From Caldimonas brevitalea (GTDB lineage Bacteria; Pseudomonadota; Gammaproteobacteria; Burkholderiales; Burkholderiaceae_C): a stretch of DNA of 64,000 nucleotides. The first letter of the stretch is position 1. Every line of letters begins with the position of its first letter. Where the stretch lies: NCBI RefSeq assembly GCF_001017435.1, contig NZ_CP011371.1, positions 1,426,001-1,490,000 on the forward strand, in the 5' to 3' direction. This document shows positions 27,697 to 37,300 of the stretch, piece by piece. A model generated the notes under the pieces. The model worked only from the letters and a program-made list of their open reading frames with translations. It made no database searches and was not told where the DNA came from. A program made the translations under genes and the position numbers.

Positions 27697-28791
27697 TCAG
27701 GCCGCGGCTTCGCGGGGAAATGTCACGACATGATCCACCTCGGGGCGGATGCCGATCCATTCGCCCAGCGAATGATCGTGGTGCGACGGCACGTGAGCGA
27801 GTACCTGCTCACCGCTGGCAAGGCGCAAGGTGTAGAGGAATTCTGAACCACGGAAGGCCTTGCGTTCGATTCGGGCTTTCACGGGGCTGGCGTCGTCGTG
27901 CACGATGTCGTCCGCCCGCAGCAGCACCTCACACTCGCCGCCCGGGTAGGCGTTGGGCAGCGGGCACTCGGCGATGTCGGCCAGGTCGCCGAGCGGCGTG
28001 CGCACCACCGGCCCGTCGGCGGCCGAGACGATCTGCGCCGGCGTGAACACGCCGTGGCCGATGAAATCGGCCACGAAGCGGGTCGCGGGGCGGTGGTAGA
28101 GGTGATACGCGTCGTCCCATTGCTCCAGGCGGCCGTGTTGCATGACGCCGATCACGTCGCCGACCGCGAACGCTTCCATCTGGTCGTGCGTGACGAGCAG
28201 GGCGGTCGTCGAGGCCTGCTTCAGGATCGCGCGCACCTCCTGCGCCAGGCGCTCGCGCAGGTCCACGTCGAGGTTGGAAAACGGCTCGTCGAGCAGCAGC
28301 AAGCGCGGCTGCGGGGCCAGCGCCCGCGCCAGCGCAATGCGCTGCTGCTGCCCGCCCGACAACTGGTGCGGGTAACGCTCGGCAACGCTGCCCAAACCCA
28401 CCAGGTCGAGCATTTCGGTGACGCGGCGCTGCCGGTCCTGCCGGCCGAGGTGGGCGATGCCGAAGGCCACGTTGTCGGCCACGCTCAGGTGCGGAAACAG
28501 CGCGTAGTCCTGGAACACCATGCCGATCTGGCGCCGCTCCGGCGGCAGGTGAACACGCTCGCCCTGCGGCGAGACGGCGCTCAAGGCCTGCCCGCCGATC
28601 GCCACCCGGCCCGACTCGATGCGCTCCAGCCCGGCAATGGCGCGCAGCAGCGACGTCTTGCCGCAGCCCGAAGGACCGATCAGCACGCCGATTTCACCCG
28701 GCTGCAAAGTCAAAGACACCGATTCCACCGCGGCGCGCGCCGTGGCACTGCCGGGATAGCGGATGACGACGTGCTCGATCTCGAGAAACAT
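27697..28791 (-). CDS. ABC transporter ATP-binding protein, Fe3+/FbpC type
   Basis: A 364-residue ATPase of the CUT1/POPT (FbpC, PotA, SfuC) group. Walker A is GPSGCGKTS, Q-loop VFQDYALFPH, signature LSGGQQQRIALARALA, Walker B LLLLDEPFSNLD, and H-loop LLVTHD. The C-terminal 130 residues form a TOBE-type regulatory domain. It is divergent from the permease gene at 28925, with a Fur-box-like site between the two, which favours ferric iron as substrate. The periplasmic binding protein gene is not in the neighbourhood. Confidence 0.9.
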   Translation of the reverse strand: MFLEIEHVVIRYPGSATARAAVESVSLTLQPGEIGVLIGPSGCGKTSLLRAIAGLERIESGRVAIGGQALSAVSPQGERVHLPPERRQIGMVFQDYALFPHLSVADNVAFGIAHLGRQDRQRRVTEMLDLVGLGSVAERYPHQLSGGQQQRIALARALAPQPRLLLLDEPFSNLDVDLRERLAQEVRAILKQASTTALLVTHDQMEAFAVGDVIGVMQHGRLEQWDDAYHLYHRPATRFVADFIGHGVFTPAQIVSAADGPVVRTPLGDLADIAECPLPNAYPGGECEVLLRADDIVHDDASPVKARIERKAFRGSEFLYTLRLASGEQVLAHVPSHHDHSLGEWIGIRPEVDHVVTFPREAAA

Positions 28792-28843
28792 GGGCCCAAA
28801 AAGCAGTTGAGGGAACCGCTCTATGATATCGGCCGCGAGAACA

Positions 28844-28862
28844 AATGATTACGTTTCTCATT
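28844..28862. promoter_or_regulatory. Candidate Fur-binding site between divergent ABC genes
   Basis: The 19-mer AATGATTACGTTTCTCATT matches 14 of 19 positions of an AATGATAAT-T-ATTATCATT style Fur box, with perfect AATGA/TCATT outer arms. It lies in the 133-bp gap between the ATPase start (28791) and the permease start (28925), so it could repress both. No footprint data exist. Confidence 0.5.
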
Positions 28863-28924
28863 CGCACTCTTTGCCGGTATGCCGCAGCGCAGGGCCGGTG
28901 GCTACTTTCGGCGGCCCCTGTTTC

Positions 28925-30526
28925 ATGCGCGTTATCACCGTTCTGACCCTGTTGCTTGCCCTGCCGGTGTTCGGCGTGATCGGCTCCTGGGCGGTGCCCA
29001 GCACCGACAGCCATGCCGTGCTGTGGCACCAGTTGCAGACCGTGCTGCCGAGCTACGCCGGCACCTCCTTTCTGCTGAGCCTGGGGGTGGCGGTCGGCGT
29101 GGCGGCGGTGGGCGGCGTGACGGCGGCGGCGGTCAGTTTGTTCGAGTTTCCCGGGCGCCGGGTGTTCGAGTGGGCCTTGCTGCTGCCGCTGGCGATGCCG
29201 GCCTATGTGATGGCGTATGCCTACACCGATTTCCTGCAGTACAGCGGCCCGCTGCAAACCGGGCTGCGCGCGTTGACCGGCTGGGAGGGTCGGCTGCTGC
29301 CCGACGTGCGCAGCCTCGGCGGCGCGGTGCCGATGTTCATCTTCTGCCTCTATCCCTATGCGTATTTGCTGACCCGCACCGCGCTCGCCGAGCGTGGCGT
29401 GCATTTGATGGAAGCCGCCCGCCTGCTCGGCGCCGGCACGGTGCGCCGGGTGCGGCAGGTGGCGCTGCCGCTGGCCCGCCCCGCGCTGGCCGCAGGGGTC
29501 GCGCTGGCGCTGATGGAAACGCTGGCCGACTACGGCGTCGGCGCCTATTTCGGGCTCAACACCTTCACCACCGGCATCTACAAGGCCTGGCTGTCGATGG
29601 ACGACCGGGTCGCTGCCGCCCAGTTGGCCACGGTGTTGCTCGCCGTCATCGCGGCCTTGCTCTGGATGGAGCGCCGTGCCCAGCAGCGACTGCGCTTCAC
29701 CAGCGCTCGGCCAGGCGGGCGCAACGGCCATGAGGCGCGGCCGGTGCCGCTGGTCGGTGCGCAGGCGGCCGTCGCGTGGTGTGTTTGTGCGCTGCCGGTG
29801 CTGCTCGGCTTCGTGCTGCCGGTGCTGGTGTTGCTGAACCTGTTGTGGGGTGAAGTGCAACATGCCGAGTTCGGCCTGCCGTGGGCGCGTTTTGCCGCGT
29901 GGAGCTGGATCAGCTTCAAGCTGGCGGGACTGGCGGCACTGCTGGCGGCGGCGCTGGCACTGGCGCTGGCCTTTGCGCTCCGGGTCGGGCCGCGCCCGGG
30001 GCTGCGGCTCGCCGCGCGCGTGGCCTCGCTGGGTTACGCGGTTCCCGGCGCGGTGATCTCGGTGGGCATCTTGCTGCCGGCCGGCTGGCTGCAGGCGTGG
30101 TGGCCGGCCAGCGGCGCGTCGGCCCTCGTCACCGGCACCGTGTTCGGTCTGATGTATGCCTATCTGGTGCGCTTTTCGGCGGTCGCCTTGCAGTCGGTCG
30201 AGGCCGGCTATGCGCGCATCCCGCCGACGCTGGACGAGTCGGCCCGCATGCTTGGCACACCACGCTGGAAGCTGCTGCGTTCGGTGCACCTGCCGCTGCT
30301 GCACCGCTCGGCGCTCGCCGCCGCGCTGCTGGTCTTCGTCGACGTGATGAAGGAGCTGCCGGCCACTTATCTGTTGCGGCCCTTCAACAGCGACACGCTC
30401 GCGGTGGTGGCCTATCAGCTGGCCAAGGACGAGCGTTTGGGCGAGGCGGCCTTGCCGTCGCTGGCCATCGTGTTGGTCGGGCTGTTGCCGGTGCTGCTGC
30501 TGTCGCGCGCGATGCGCGAGCGGTGA
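28925..30526 (+). CDS. ABC transporter permease, Fe3+/FbpB type (two fused membrane modules)
   Basis: A 533-residue membrane protein with about twelve helices in two BPD_transp_1 modules, as in FbpB/SfuB. The first module holds the EAA-like loop EAARLLGAGTVRRVRQVALPL and the second holds LDESARMLGTPRWKLLRSVHLPLL (EAA-type, quoted by its ends). ATG 28925 starts RVITVLTLLLALPVFGVIG, a good first helix; a longer frame to 28823 would run through the putative Fur site. With the divergent ATPase it would form the importer core. A substrate-binding protein must come from elsewhere. Confidence 0.9.
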   Translation: MRVITVLTLLLALPVFGVIGSWAVPSTDSHAVLWHQLQTVLPSYAGTSFLLSLGVAVGVAAVGGVTAAAVSLFEFPGRRVFEWALLLPLAMPAYVMAYAYTDFLQYSGPLQTGLRALTGWEGRLLPDVRSLGGAVPMFIFCLYPYAYLLTRTALAERGVHLMEAARLLGAGTVRRVRQVALPLARPALAAGVALALMETLADYGVGAYFGLNTFTTGIYKAWLSMDDRVAAAQLATVLLAVIAALLWMERRAQQRLRFTSARPGGRNGHEARPVPLVGAQAAVAWCVCALPVLLGFVLPVLVLLNLLWGEVQHAEFGLPWARFAAWSWISFKLAGLAALLAAALALALAFALRVGPRPGLRLAARVASLGYAVPGAVISVGILLPAGWLQAWWPASGASALVTGTVFGLMYAYLVRFSAVALQSVEAGYARIPPTLDESARMLGTPRWKLLRSVHLPLLHRSALAAALLVFVDVMKELPATYLLRPFNSDTLAVVAYQLAKDERLGEAALPSLAIVLVGLLPVLLLSRAMRER

Positions 30527-30685
30527 GACAGCGCTGCCCGGGCCGCCGCCCCGCGCTCCCGTGGTGTCCGGCCGGCCTGTCGGGCCGCCTGTGCCCCGCG
30601 GCAGACACCGGCGCACAGCCGATTCTTCGGTCTCATTGGACTAGCATGGCGGGATGATCTTTCGACCGCCGCCGACACCCCCGAC

Positions 30686-33421
30686 GTGAACACCACCGCC
30701 CTCCCTGCTGCCGCCGTGGAGGCGACGCGCCGGCCCCGGCGCTATCGCCGTCTGGCCGACCTCGTGCTGCTCGGCGGCGCGTTGGCGAGCGTCGGCGCGT
30801 GGCAGGCGGCCGCGGTCGTGGTGCGCGAGCGCGAGAACGCGAACTTCGAACTGGTGGCGGCCACCCAGGCCCGCCAGGTGGCGACCTTGTCCGACCACGA
30901 ACGGCTGCTGCACTCGGTGCTGGCGCAACTGCCGCTGCGCCGCTACCACCTGCGGGTCACCGATCTGGGCCGTCACGTCGCGTCCCAGGCGGGCGGCGCC
31001 CGGGTGCTGTTCGACTCGGCCGAGATGGCCACAACGCCCGGGTCGTTCCAGCCCACCGGGCCGGTGGACACGGCGGACCGCCGTGTCCACCTGACGCAGG
31101 GCGGCGGACGGTGGTGGCAGGTCGAGCTGCAGCGCGCGCCGGTGCGCGCGCTGACGCAGCCGGGGCCGCTGGCGGTGCTGCTCGCAGCCCTGGCGGGCAG
31201 CGTCGCGCTGTGGGCCACCTTGCGCGCCTTCGCGAACCAGCGGCAGCGCGCCGAAGCGTTGGCCGCGCGGCTGAGCCGGCAGGCGCGCGAGAGCGAGGCG
31301 CGCCTGCGCAACGTGATCGACAGCACGGTGGACGGCATCGTCACGGTCGACAGTGGCGGCAGGATCGCCGGCATCAACGCGGCGGCGGTGCGCATGTTCG
31401 GCTACACCGAGGCAGAGTTGGTCGGCCGCGAGGTCACCGTGCTGATGCCGCCGGCCGAGATGCAGCGCCACGGCGAGCTGCTGCGCGCCTACCTCGCCGG
31501 CGAAGCGGTGCTGGCACACGCCAGCACGCTGGAACTGGTGGGGCTGCGCCGCGACGGCAGCCTGTTCCCGATCGACCTGGCGATCAACGAAGTGCAGCTC
31601 GACGGCGAGCGACACCTGGTGGGCATGTTGCGCGACGTCAGCGAGCGGCGTGCCGCCGAACTGGCCTTCGAAGAGTCCCAGCGGCAGCTGCGGCGCGCCG
31701 ATGCGCTGCGTCGCAGCATCTATGACAGCGCGCCGTTCGCGATCGTCGCGACCGACCTGCGCGGGGTCGTGCAGGCCCTCAACCCGGCGGCGGAAAACCT
31801 GCTGGGCTACAGCGCCGACGAACTGGTCGGGCGCGCCACGCCGGAGATCTTCCACGAGCGCCATGAACTGGCGCTGCGGGCGGCCCAGCTCAGCGCCGAA
31901 CTGGGCGAAACGGTGGGCGCAGGGGTCGACGCCCTGGTCGCTCGCGCCCGGCGCGGCCGCCCCGATGAACGCGAATGGACCTGTGTGCGCAAGGACGGCC
32001 AGCGGGTGCCGGTGGTGATGGTGGTCAGCTCGATGACCAGCGACCGGGGCGAGCCGGTGGGCTACATGACCATCGCCTACGACATCACCGAACGCAAGCG
32101 CGCCGAGGAGCACATCCACCACATGGCCCACCACGACGCGTTGACCGGGCTTCCGAACCGGGCGCTGCTGCAGGAGCGCTTGGGCGCGGCCCTGGTTCGG
32201 GCCAAACGCGAGGCGGACTGCATGGCGCTGATGTTCATCGACCTCGACCGCTTCAAGAACATCAACGATTCCCTCGGCCACCATGTCGGCGACGGCATCC
32301 TCAAGATCGTCGCCGAGCGGCTGCGCGCGGCGGTGCGGGCGTCGGACACGGTTGCGCGCATGGGCGGCGACGAGTTCGTGGTGCTGCTGCCCAAGGTCGC
32401 GCACATGGACGATTGCGAGCTGGTGGCGCGCAAGATCATCTCGACCTTGGGCGAGCCGATGCAGGTGGGTGTGCACGAGCTGCGGGTGACACCCAGCATC
32501 GGCGTGGCAGCCTACCCCGAAGCCGGCGACGACCCGGTGACGCTGATGCGCGCGGCCGACGCGGCGATGTACCACGCGAAGGCCGAGGGTCGTAACACCG
32601 TCTGCATGTACGACGAGAGCATGACGCGCGATTCGGCCGAGCGGCTGCGCATGGAAAACGACCTGCACGAGGCCTTGGCGCGCGGCGAACTGCGGGTGTA
32701 CTACCAGCCGCAGTTCGACTGTGCCAACGGCCAGCTGGTGGGCGCCGAGGCCCTGCTGCGCTGGGACCGGCCGGTGCAAGGCATGGTGGCGCCGGCCGAC
32801 TTCATCTCGATGGCCGAGGACAACGGCCTGATCGTCCCGATCGGCGGCTGGGTGTTGCTCGAGGCCTGCCGGCAAGCGCGGCAATGGGAGCGCCTCTGCG
32901 GGCGGCCGCTGCGGGTGGCGGTGAATTTGTCGCCGCGCCAGATCGAGGCCGACCACCTGGCCGACGACGTGGCCGAGGCCTTGCGGCTCAGCGGGCTGGC
33001 ACCGCAGTCGCTGGAGCTCGAAATCACCGAGAGCGCGATCGTGCGCGACCCGCTGTCGACCGCCGCCGTGCTCGAACGCCTGCGCGCGCTGGGCATCAGC
33101 ATCGCCATCGACGATTTCGGGGTCGGCTACTCGAGCATGTCCTACCTGCGCCAGCTGCCGGTCGACAAGTTCAAGATCGACCGCGCGTTTCTCGACGCCG
33201 TGCCGGCCTCACCGAACGATTCCCGGCTGGCGGCAGCGCTGATCGCGATGGCGCACACGCTGCAGGTCGGCCTGGTGGCTGAAGGCGTGGAAAACGAGGA
33301 GCAGCTGAGCTTCTTGCGCGCCCACGGCTGCCACGAGGCGCAGGGCTACTTCCTCGGCAGGCCGATGACCGCCGACGCTTTTCTGGCCCTGATCGAAGCG
33401 CCTGGCGTGGTGGCCCACTGA
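30686..33421 (+). CDS. PAS-PAS-GGDEF-EAL cyclic-di-GMP signalling protein
   Basis: A 911-residue membrane sensor. A helix near residues 24-46 and another near 165-185 enclose a short periplasmic part. Two PAS domains follow at about 205-325 and 335-455. The GGDEF domain has intact MGGDEF (560-564) and an inhibitory RxxD site (RASD) five residues upstream, so it should be an active, product-inhibited diguanylate cyclase. The EAL domain has intact AEALLRW (EAL at 688-690), ITES, DDFGVGYSS and EGVE, so phosphodiesterase activity is also possible. GTG or ATG choice is not an issue: the first Met at 30686 begins a normal basic N-terminus. Confidence 0.92.
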   Translation: MNTTALPAAAVEATRRPRRYRRLADLVLLGGALASVGAWQAAAVVVRERENANFELVAATQARQVATLSDHERLLHSVLAQLPLRRYHLRVTDLGRHVASQAGGARVLFDSAEMATTPGSFQPTGPVDTADRRVHLTQGGGRWWQVELQRAPVRALTQPGPLAVLLAALAGSVALWATLRAFANQRQRAEALAARLSRQARESEARLRNVIDSTVDGIVTVDSGGRIAGINAAAVRMFGYTEAELVGREVTVLMPPAEMQRHGELLRAYLAGEAVLAHASTLELVGLRRDGSLFPIDLAINEVQLDGERHLVGMLRDVSERRAAELAFEESQRQLRRADALRRSIYDSAPFAIVATDLRGVVQALNPAAENLLGYSADELVGRATPEIFHERHELALRAAQLSAELGETVGAGVDALVARARRGRPDEREWTCVRKDGQRVPVVMVVSSMTSDRGEPVGYMTIAYDITERKRAEEHIHHMAHHDALTGLPNRALLQERLGAALVRAKREADCMALMFIDLDRFKNINDSLGHHVGDGILKIVAERLRAAVRASDTVARMGGDEFVVLLPKVAHMDDCELVARKIISTLGEPMQVGVHELRVTPSIGVAAYPEAGDDPVTLMRAADAAMYHAKAEGRNTVCMYDESMTRDSAERLRMENDLHEALARGELRVYYQPQFDCANGQLVGAEALLRWDRPVQGMVAPADFISMAEDNGLIVPIGGWVLLEACRQARQWERLCGRPLRVAVNLSPRQIEADHLADDVAEALRLSGLAPQSLELEITESAIVRDPLSTAAVLERLRALGISIAIDDFGVGYSSMSYLRQLPVDKFKIDRAFLDAVPASPNDSRLAAALIAMAHTLQVGLVAEGVENEEQLSFLRAHGCHEAQGYFLGRPMTADAFLALIEAPGVVAH

Positions 33422-33447
33422 GCGAGGCCGGCCCGTGTGAACAGGCC

Positions 33448-33927
33448 CTAGAGGGTTGCGAGACCGGCCGGTACGGTGGTCTCCTGGGGCGGATCGAGGC
33501 GCAGCGCCGCCAGCTCGACGCGGCAGCGCACGCGAGGCAGCGCCGACGCGAGCCAGGGCGACAGGTCGCTCCAGACCACGGCCGCATCGACCGTGGCGGG
33601 GACGGGTGCGTGCAACACCGGGTGCTCGGGCTTGCCCACCACCAGCAAGACGGCGTGAACGGGCAACGCGGCGCACAGGTCGGACGCCACCGGCAGCAGC
33701 GCCGAAGCAGCCGCGTACAGGTCGACCACGACCAGGTCGATGGGCTGCCGCTCGACCTCGGTCAGCGCCTCGGCGGGCGAGGTGCAGCCCACCCAGTGCA
33801 GCCGGGGTTCGAAGCGCCGGCATGCGGTGGCGATGTAGGCCAGCGCCGCGCGGTTGTCGCTGAGGGCCAGCACCGAAGGCGCCCAACCCGCGCCGGGGCC
33901 GGCAGTGTAGGAAAGGGGCTTGTGCAA
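33448..33927 (-). CDS. Small receiver-like protein (atypical response regulator)
   Basis: About 159 residues. The pattern is that of a REC domain: SVLALSDNRAALAYIATACRR at the start, a hydrophobic strand ending in Asp (PIDLVVVDLYAAAS), and a later strand with Lys (HAVLLVVGKPEHP) at the position of the conserved lysine. The acidic pair normally found after the first strand is reduced to a single Asp, so phosphorylation is doubtful. The frame opens with TTG at 33927; an internal GTG near 33880 could also serve. It lies antisense between two GGDEF/EAL genes. Identity beyond receiver-like is not supported. Confidence 0.5.
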   Translation of the reverse strand: MHKPLSYTAGPGAGWAPSVLALSDNRAALAYIATACRRFEPRLHWVGCTSPAEALTEVERQPIDLVVVDLYAAASALLPVASDLCAALPVHAVLLVVGKPEHPVLHAPVPATVDAAVVWSDLSPWLASALPRVRCRVELAALRLDPPQETTVPAGLATL

Positions 33928-34314
33928 ACGCTGAACCGAGGCATCGCCAGTCGAAATTGACCGTCCCTACTTTACGCGTGGACATTCCCGAAGTCTGTGA
34001 GAGATTCTTCACTTGTTCACGACATCTCGCGGCTCCCCCGATTCCGGGGGCCGCGCTGACAGGCCACCGACGCGCGGGTCTGCAGAGGGGGCGCCGGCAG
34101 GGAAGCGGCGGGAACGGCGCCGACTTGACGGCGTTGGACACGCGAACCGGGCGAGAACGTGAACCAGTGCACGAATGGAAGGGGCTGCCGCCCGCACACT
34201 TCCGGTTCCTACTTGACCCATGTCGTCTGCCTCACACAGGCATTGGAGAAAACCCTACAGACCGGAAACGCCGTCGTTCCTACATTGACGGGACCGGCAG
34301 GGGGTGGCTCCTGC
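33928..34314. other. Non-coding interval between receiver-like gene and CHASE-GGDEF-EAL gene
   Basis: About 390 bp with no convincing gene. It should contain divergent promoters. TTGACC at 33957-33962 resembles a -35 element, but no good -10 follows at 16-18 nt. The frame of the downstream gene is open from 34159 but has poor coding character before 34315. Confidence 0.4.
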
Positions 34315-37300
34315 ATGCACCGCCCGGGCTCCTGCCGGGCAGCGACACAAGGCTTCGCACGTGCTGTCGGGTCTCAGCCTTCAGGTAGTCGTCGCGTGTA
34401 CACCCCCGAGCAACAGATCGAGAACGAGGCCGAGCGAGCGCCCGATGCGGCGCCGCCCGCGCGCGCGCGGTTCACGTTGCGGCGGCGTGCGAGCGCCGGC
34501 GAAGGGGCCGCGGCCGGCGGACTGCGCGCTTGGTGGGTACCCTGCGTGGTGCTCCTCGCCGGGGTGGCCTTGTCGGCCGGTCTGAGCCGCTGGGCGGCCC
34601 AGGAGAACGAACGCAGCGCGCGACTGCGCTTCGACAACGCGGCAACCAACGCCAGCTCGGTGGTCGAGAAGCGATTCGGCGCCTACGTCGAGGTGCTGCA
34701 AGGCCTGCGGGCCCTGTTCCATACCGGCGAGGTGCAGCGCGACGGCTTCCGTCGTTATGCCGAAGCCCTCGACCTGGCCCACAAATACCCCGGCTTCCAG
34801 GTGCTGAGCTACGCGCCCTACGTGCGGCCGGAAGACAAGCTCGCGTTCGAAAGCGCCGTGCGGCAAGACCCGGCGCTCGCGCCCGCCCTGCAGCAGCGCT
34901 TCGCCATCACACCGCCGGGCGAACGAGCGGCGGGTTACCACCCGTTGACCTTGGTGGAGCCACTGCACGGCAACGAAAAAGTGCTCGGCAAGGACATGGC
35001 CGCGGTGCCGGGCGTGCGCGAGGCGCTCGAGCGCATGCGCGACTCCGGGCACCTCGGTTCCTCGGGGCGCACCATCCAGAACACCGGGCCCGGGGCCCAC
35101 ATCGGCCTGGCGCTGCGCCTGCCGGTCTACCGCGTGGGCATGCCCATCGACAGTCTCGAGCAGCGCCGCGCGGCTTTCATCGGATCGGTCGGCGCCGGCG
35201 TGCGCGTGACGGCCATGCTGTCCGGCCTCGACCTCGAAGGCGCCGCCCTGCGGCTGCGCCTCTATGACGGCGGCCCCCAGAACCCGGGCTCGCTGCAATC
35301 GCCCGCGCAGGCGCTGCGCGACGACAAGCTGCTGTTCGACACCGAGCACCCCGACCGCCTGCCGGCCGCGGCAGAGGCCGGCAAGCAGCAGGCTGCCGCC
35401 GGCGATGCCAAGGCGCAACAACTGCTGCGCCACGTGCAGGCGTTCTCCCTCGGCGGCCGCTGGTGGCTGGTGGAGGCTTCGGCCACCCCGAGCGACGTGG
35501 CTGACCCGCTGCAGCGTGCGCTGCCCGCCATCATCCTGGCCGGTGGCGTGACCATCAGCGCCTTGCTGGCCGGCGTGCTGCTGTCGTTGACAGGCTCCCA
35601 GCGACGTGCGGTGGCGCTGGCCCGCCAGATGACGCAAAGCCTGCGCACCAGCGAGCGGCGGCTGGCCGAAGCCCAGGGCCTGGCCAAGGTCGGCAGCTGG
35701 GTGCTGGACTTGGAGACCGGCGAGATCGAATGTTCACGCGAGGCACGCCGCATCTACGGCTTCACCGCCGGCGCGCCGAAGCCGCGGCTGACGCAATTGC
35801 TGGCGCTGGTGCCGTCCGACGACCGTGAGGCGGTGCGCGAGGCGGTCGACCGCGCGAGCGAGTACGCCACCCCCAGCGAGGTCGAGCACCAGCTGCAGTT
35901 GGCCGACGGCACCCGCCGCTGGGTGCACGCCAACTTCGAGCGCTGCCACGAGAACGGCCGCAGGACCCTGCGGGGCACGGTGCGTGACGAGACCTCGCGC
36001 AAGCGCGCCGCGCTGCGTCTGCAGCTCTCGCACGACATCGCACGGCACCTGGCCGCCGACGGCGAGATCGAGTCGGCCGTGTCGCACCTGCTGGGCGGAA
36101 CCGCCGCCTTGCTGGGTTGGGACGTGGCCGTTTGCTGGACGATGTCGAACGACGGCCAGGTGCGGGCGTTGCAAAGCTGGACCAGCGCTGCCGACCTGTC
36201 GTTGGACCGCTTCGCCGGCGAGCTGACGAACTGGAGCGGTGCGCCGCTGGGCACCGGGCTGGCCCCCGCGTGGACCTCGGGCGAATCGTCCTGGCGCACC
36301 GTGCTGGCGTCGCCGGCGACGCACGAACGCGAGCGCCTTGCGCGCGATGCGGGCATGCGCACGGCGCTGGTGGTCCCGGTCAACGCCCGACGCACGATTG
36401 CCGCGCTCGAATTCTTCAGCCGCTCCGCGGTGCCGGTCGACCGCGACGTACTGGGCTTCGCCGAGTCGGTGGCCAGCCAGCTCGCGCAGTATTTGCAACG
36501 CAAGGAAGCCGAGCAGGCGCTGCGTCACCTGGCCGCGCATGATCCGCTCACCGGGCTGGCCAACCGTCCGCTGCTGCACGAACGTCTCGCGCAGGCGATC
36601 AAGCGGGCCGCGCGCCACCGCACCCGCTTGGCGGTGCTGTTCCTCGACCTCGACCGCTTCAAATACATCAACGACAGCCTTGGCCACACTGCCGGTGACG
36701 CCGTGCTCCGCACCTGCGCACGCCGGCTGACCGAATCGGTGCGCGACACCGACACGGTGGCCCGCTTCGGTGGTGACGAGTTCGTGCTGGTGCTGGAGGA
36801 CCTGAACCAGGCCTCCGATGCCGTGGGCCCGGTCACCAAGCTGCTGGCCCGCTGCGCCGAGCCCTTTGTCGTCAACGACCGCGAGCTGCCGGCGACGGCC
36901 AGCATCGGCATCAGCGTGTATCCCGAGGACGGCCACGACGTCGAGACGCTGCTGATGAACGCCGACACGGCGATGTACCGTGCCAAAGACCGGGGCCGCA
37001 GCACCTATCACTTCTATTCGTCGCAGATGAATGCCCACGGGCAGGCCCAGTTGGAGCTGCAGAGCAGCTTGCGCCGGGCGCTCGAGCGCGGCGAAATCTC
37101 GCTGGTCTATCAGCCCAAGCTCGATCTGCGCAAGCGCAGCGTCACCGGTGTGGAGGCGCTGATGCGCTGGCAGCACCCGACGCTGGGCCCCGTGTCGCCC
37201 GCGCAGTTCATCCCGCTCGCCGAAGAAACCGGGCTGATCGAGAGCCTCGGCCGCTGGGCACTGCAGACCGCTTGCCGCGACGCCGTGATGTGGCGCGATG

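Noticed and set aside
30641..32956. 771-residue minus-strand ORF opposite the first GGDEF/EAL gene
   Set aside because: Shadow of a GC-rich coding region; the plus strand carries intact GGDEF and EAL motifs across the same bases.
33957..33985. TTGACC as a sigma-70 promoter for the CHASE-GGDEF-EAL gene
   Set aside because: No acceptable -10 hexamer occurs at 16-18 nt, and it is 350 bp from the chosen start.
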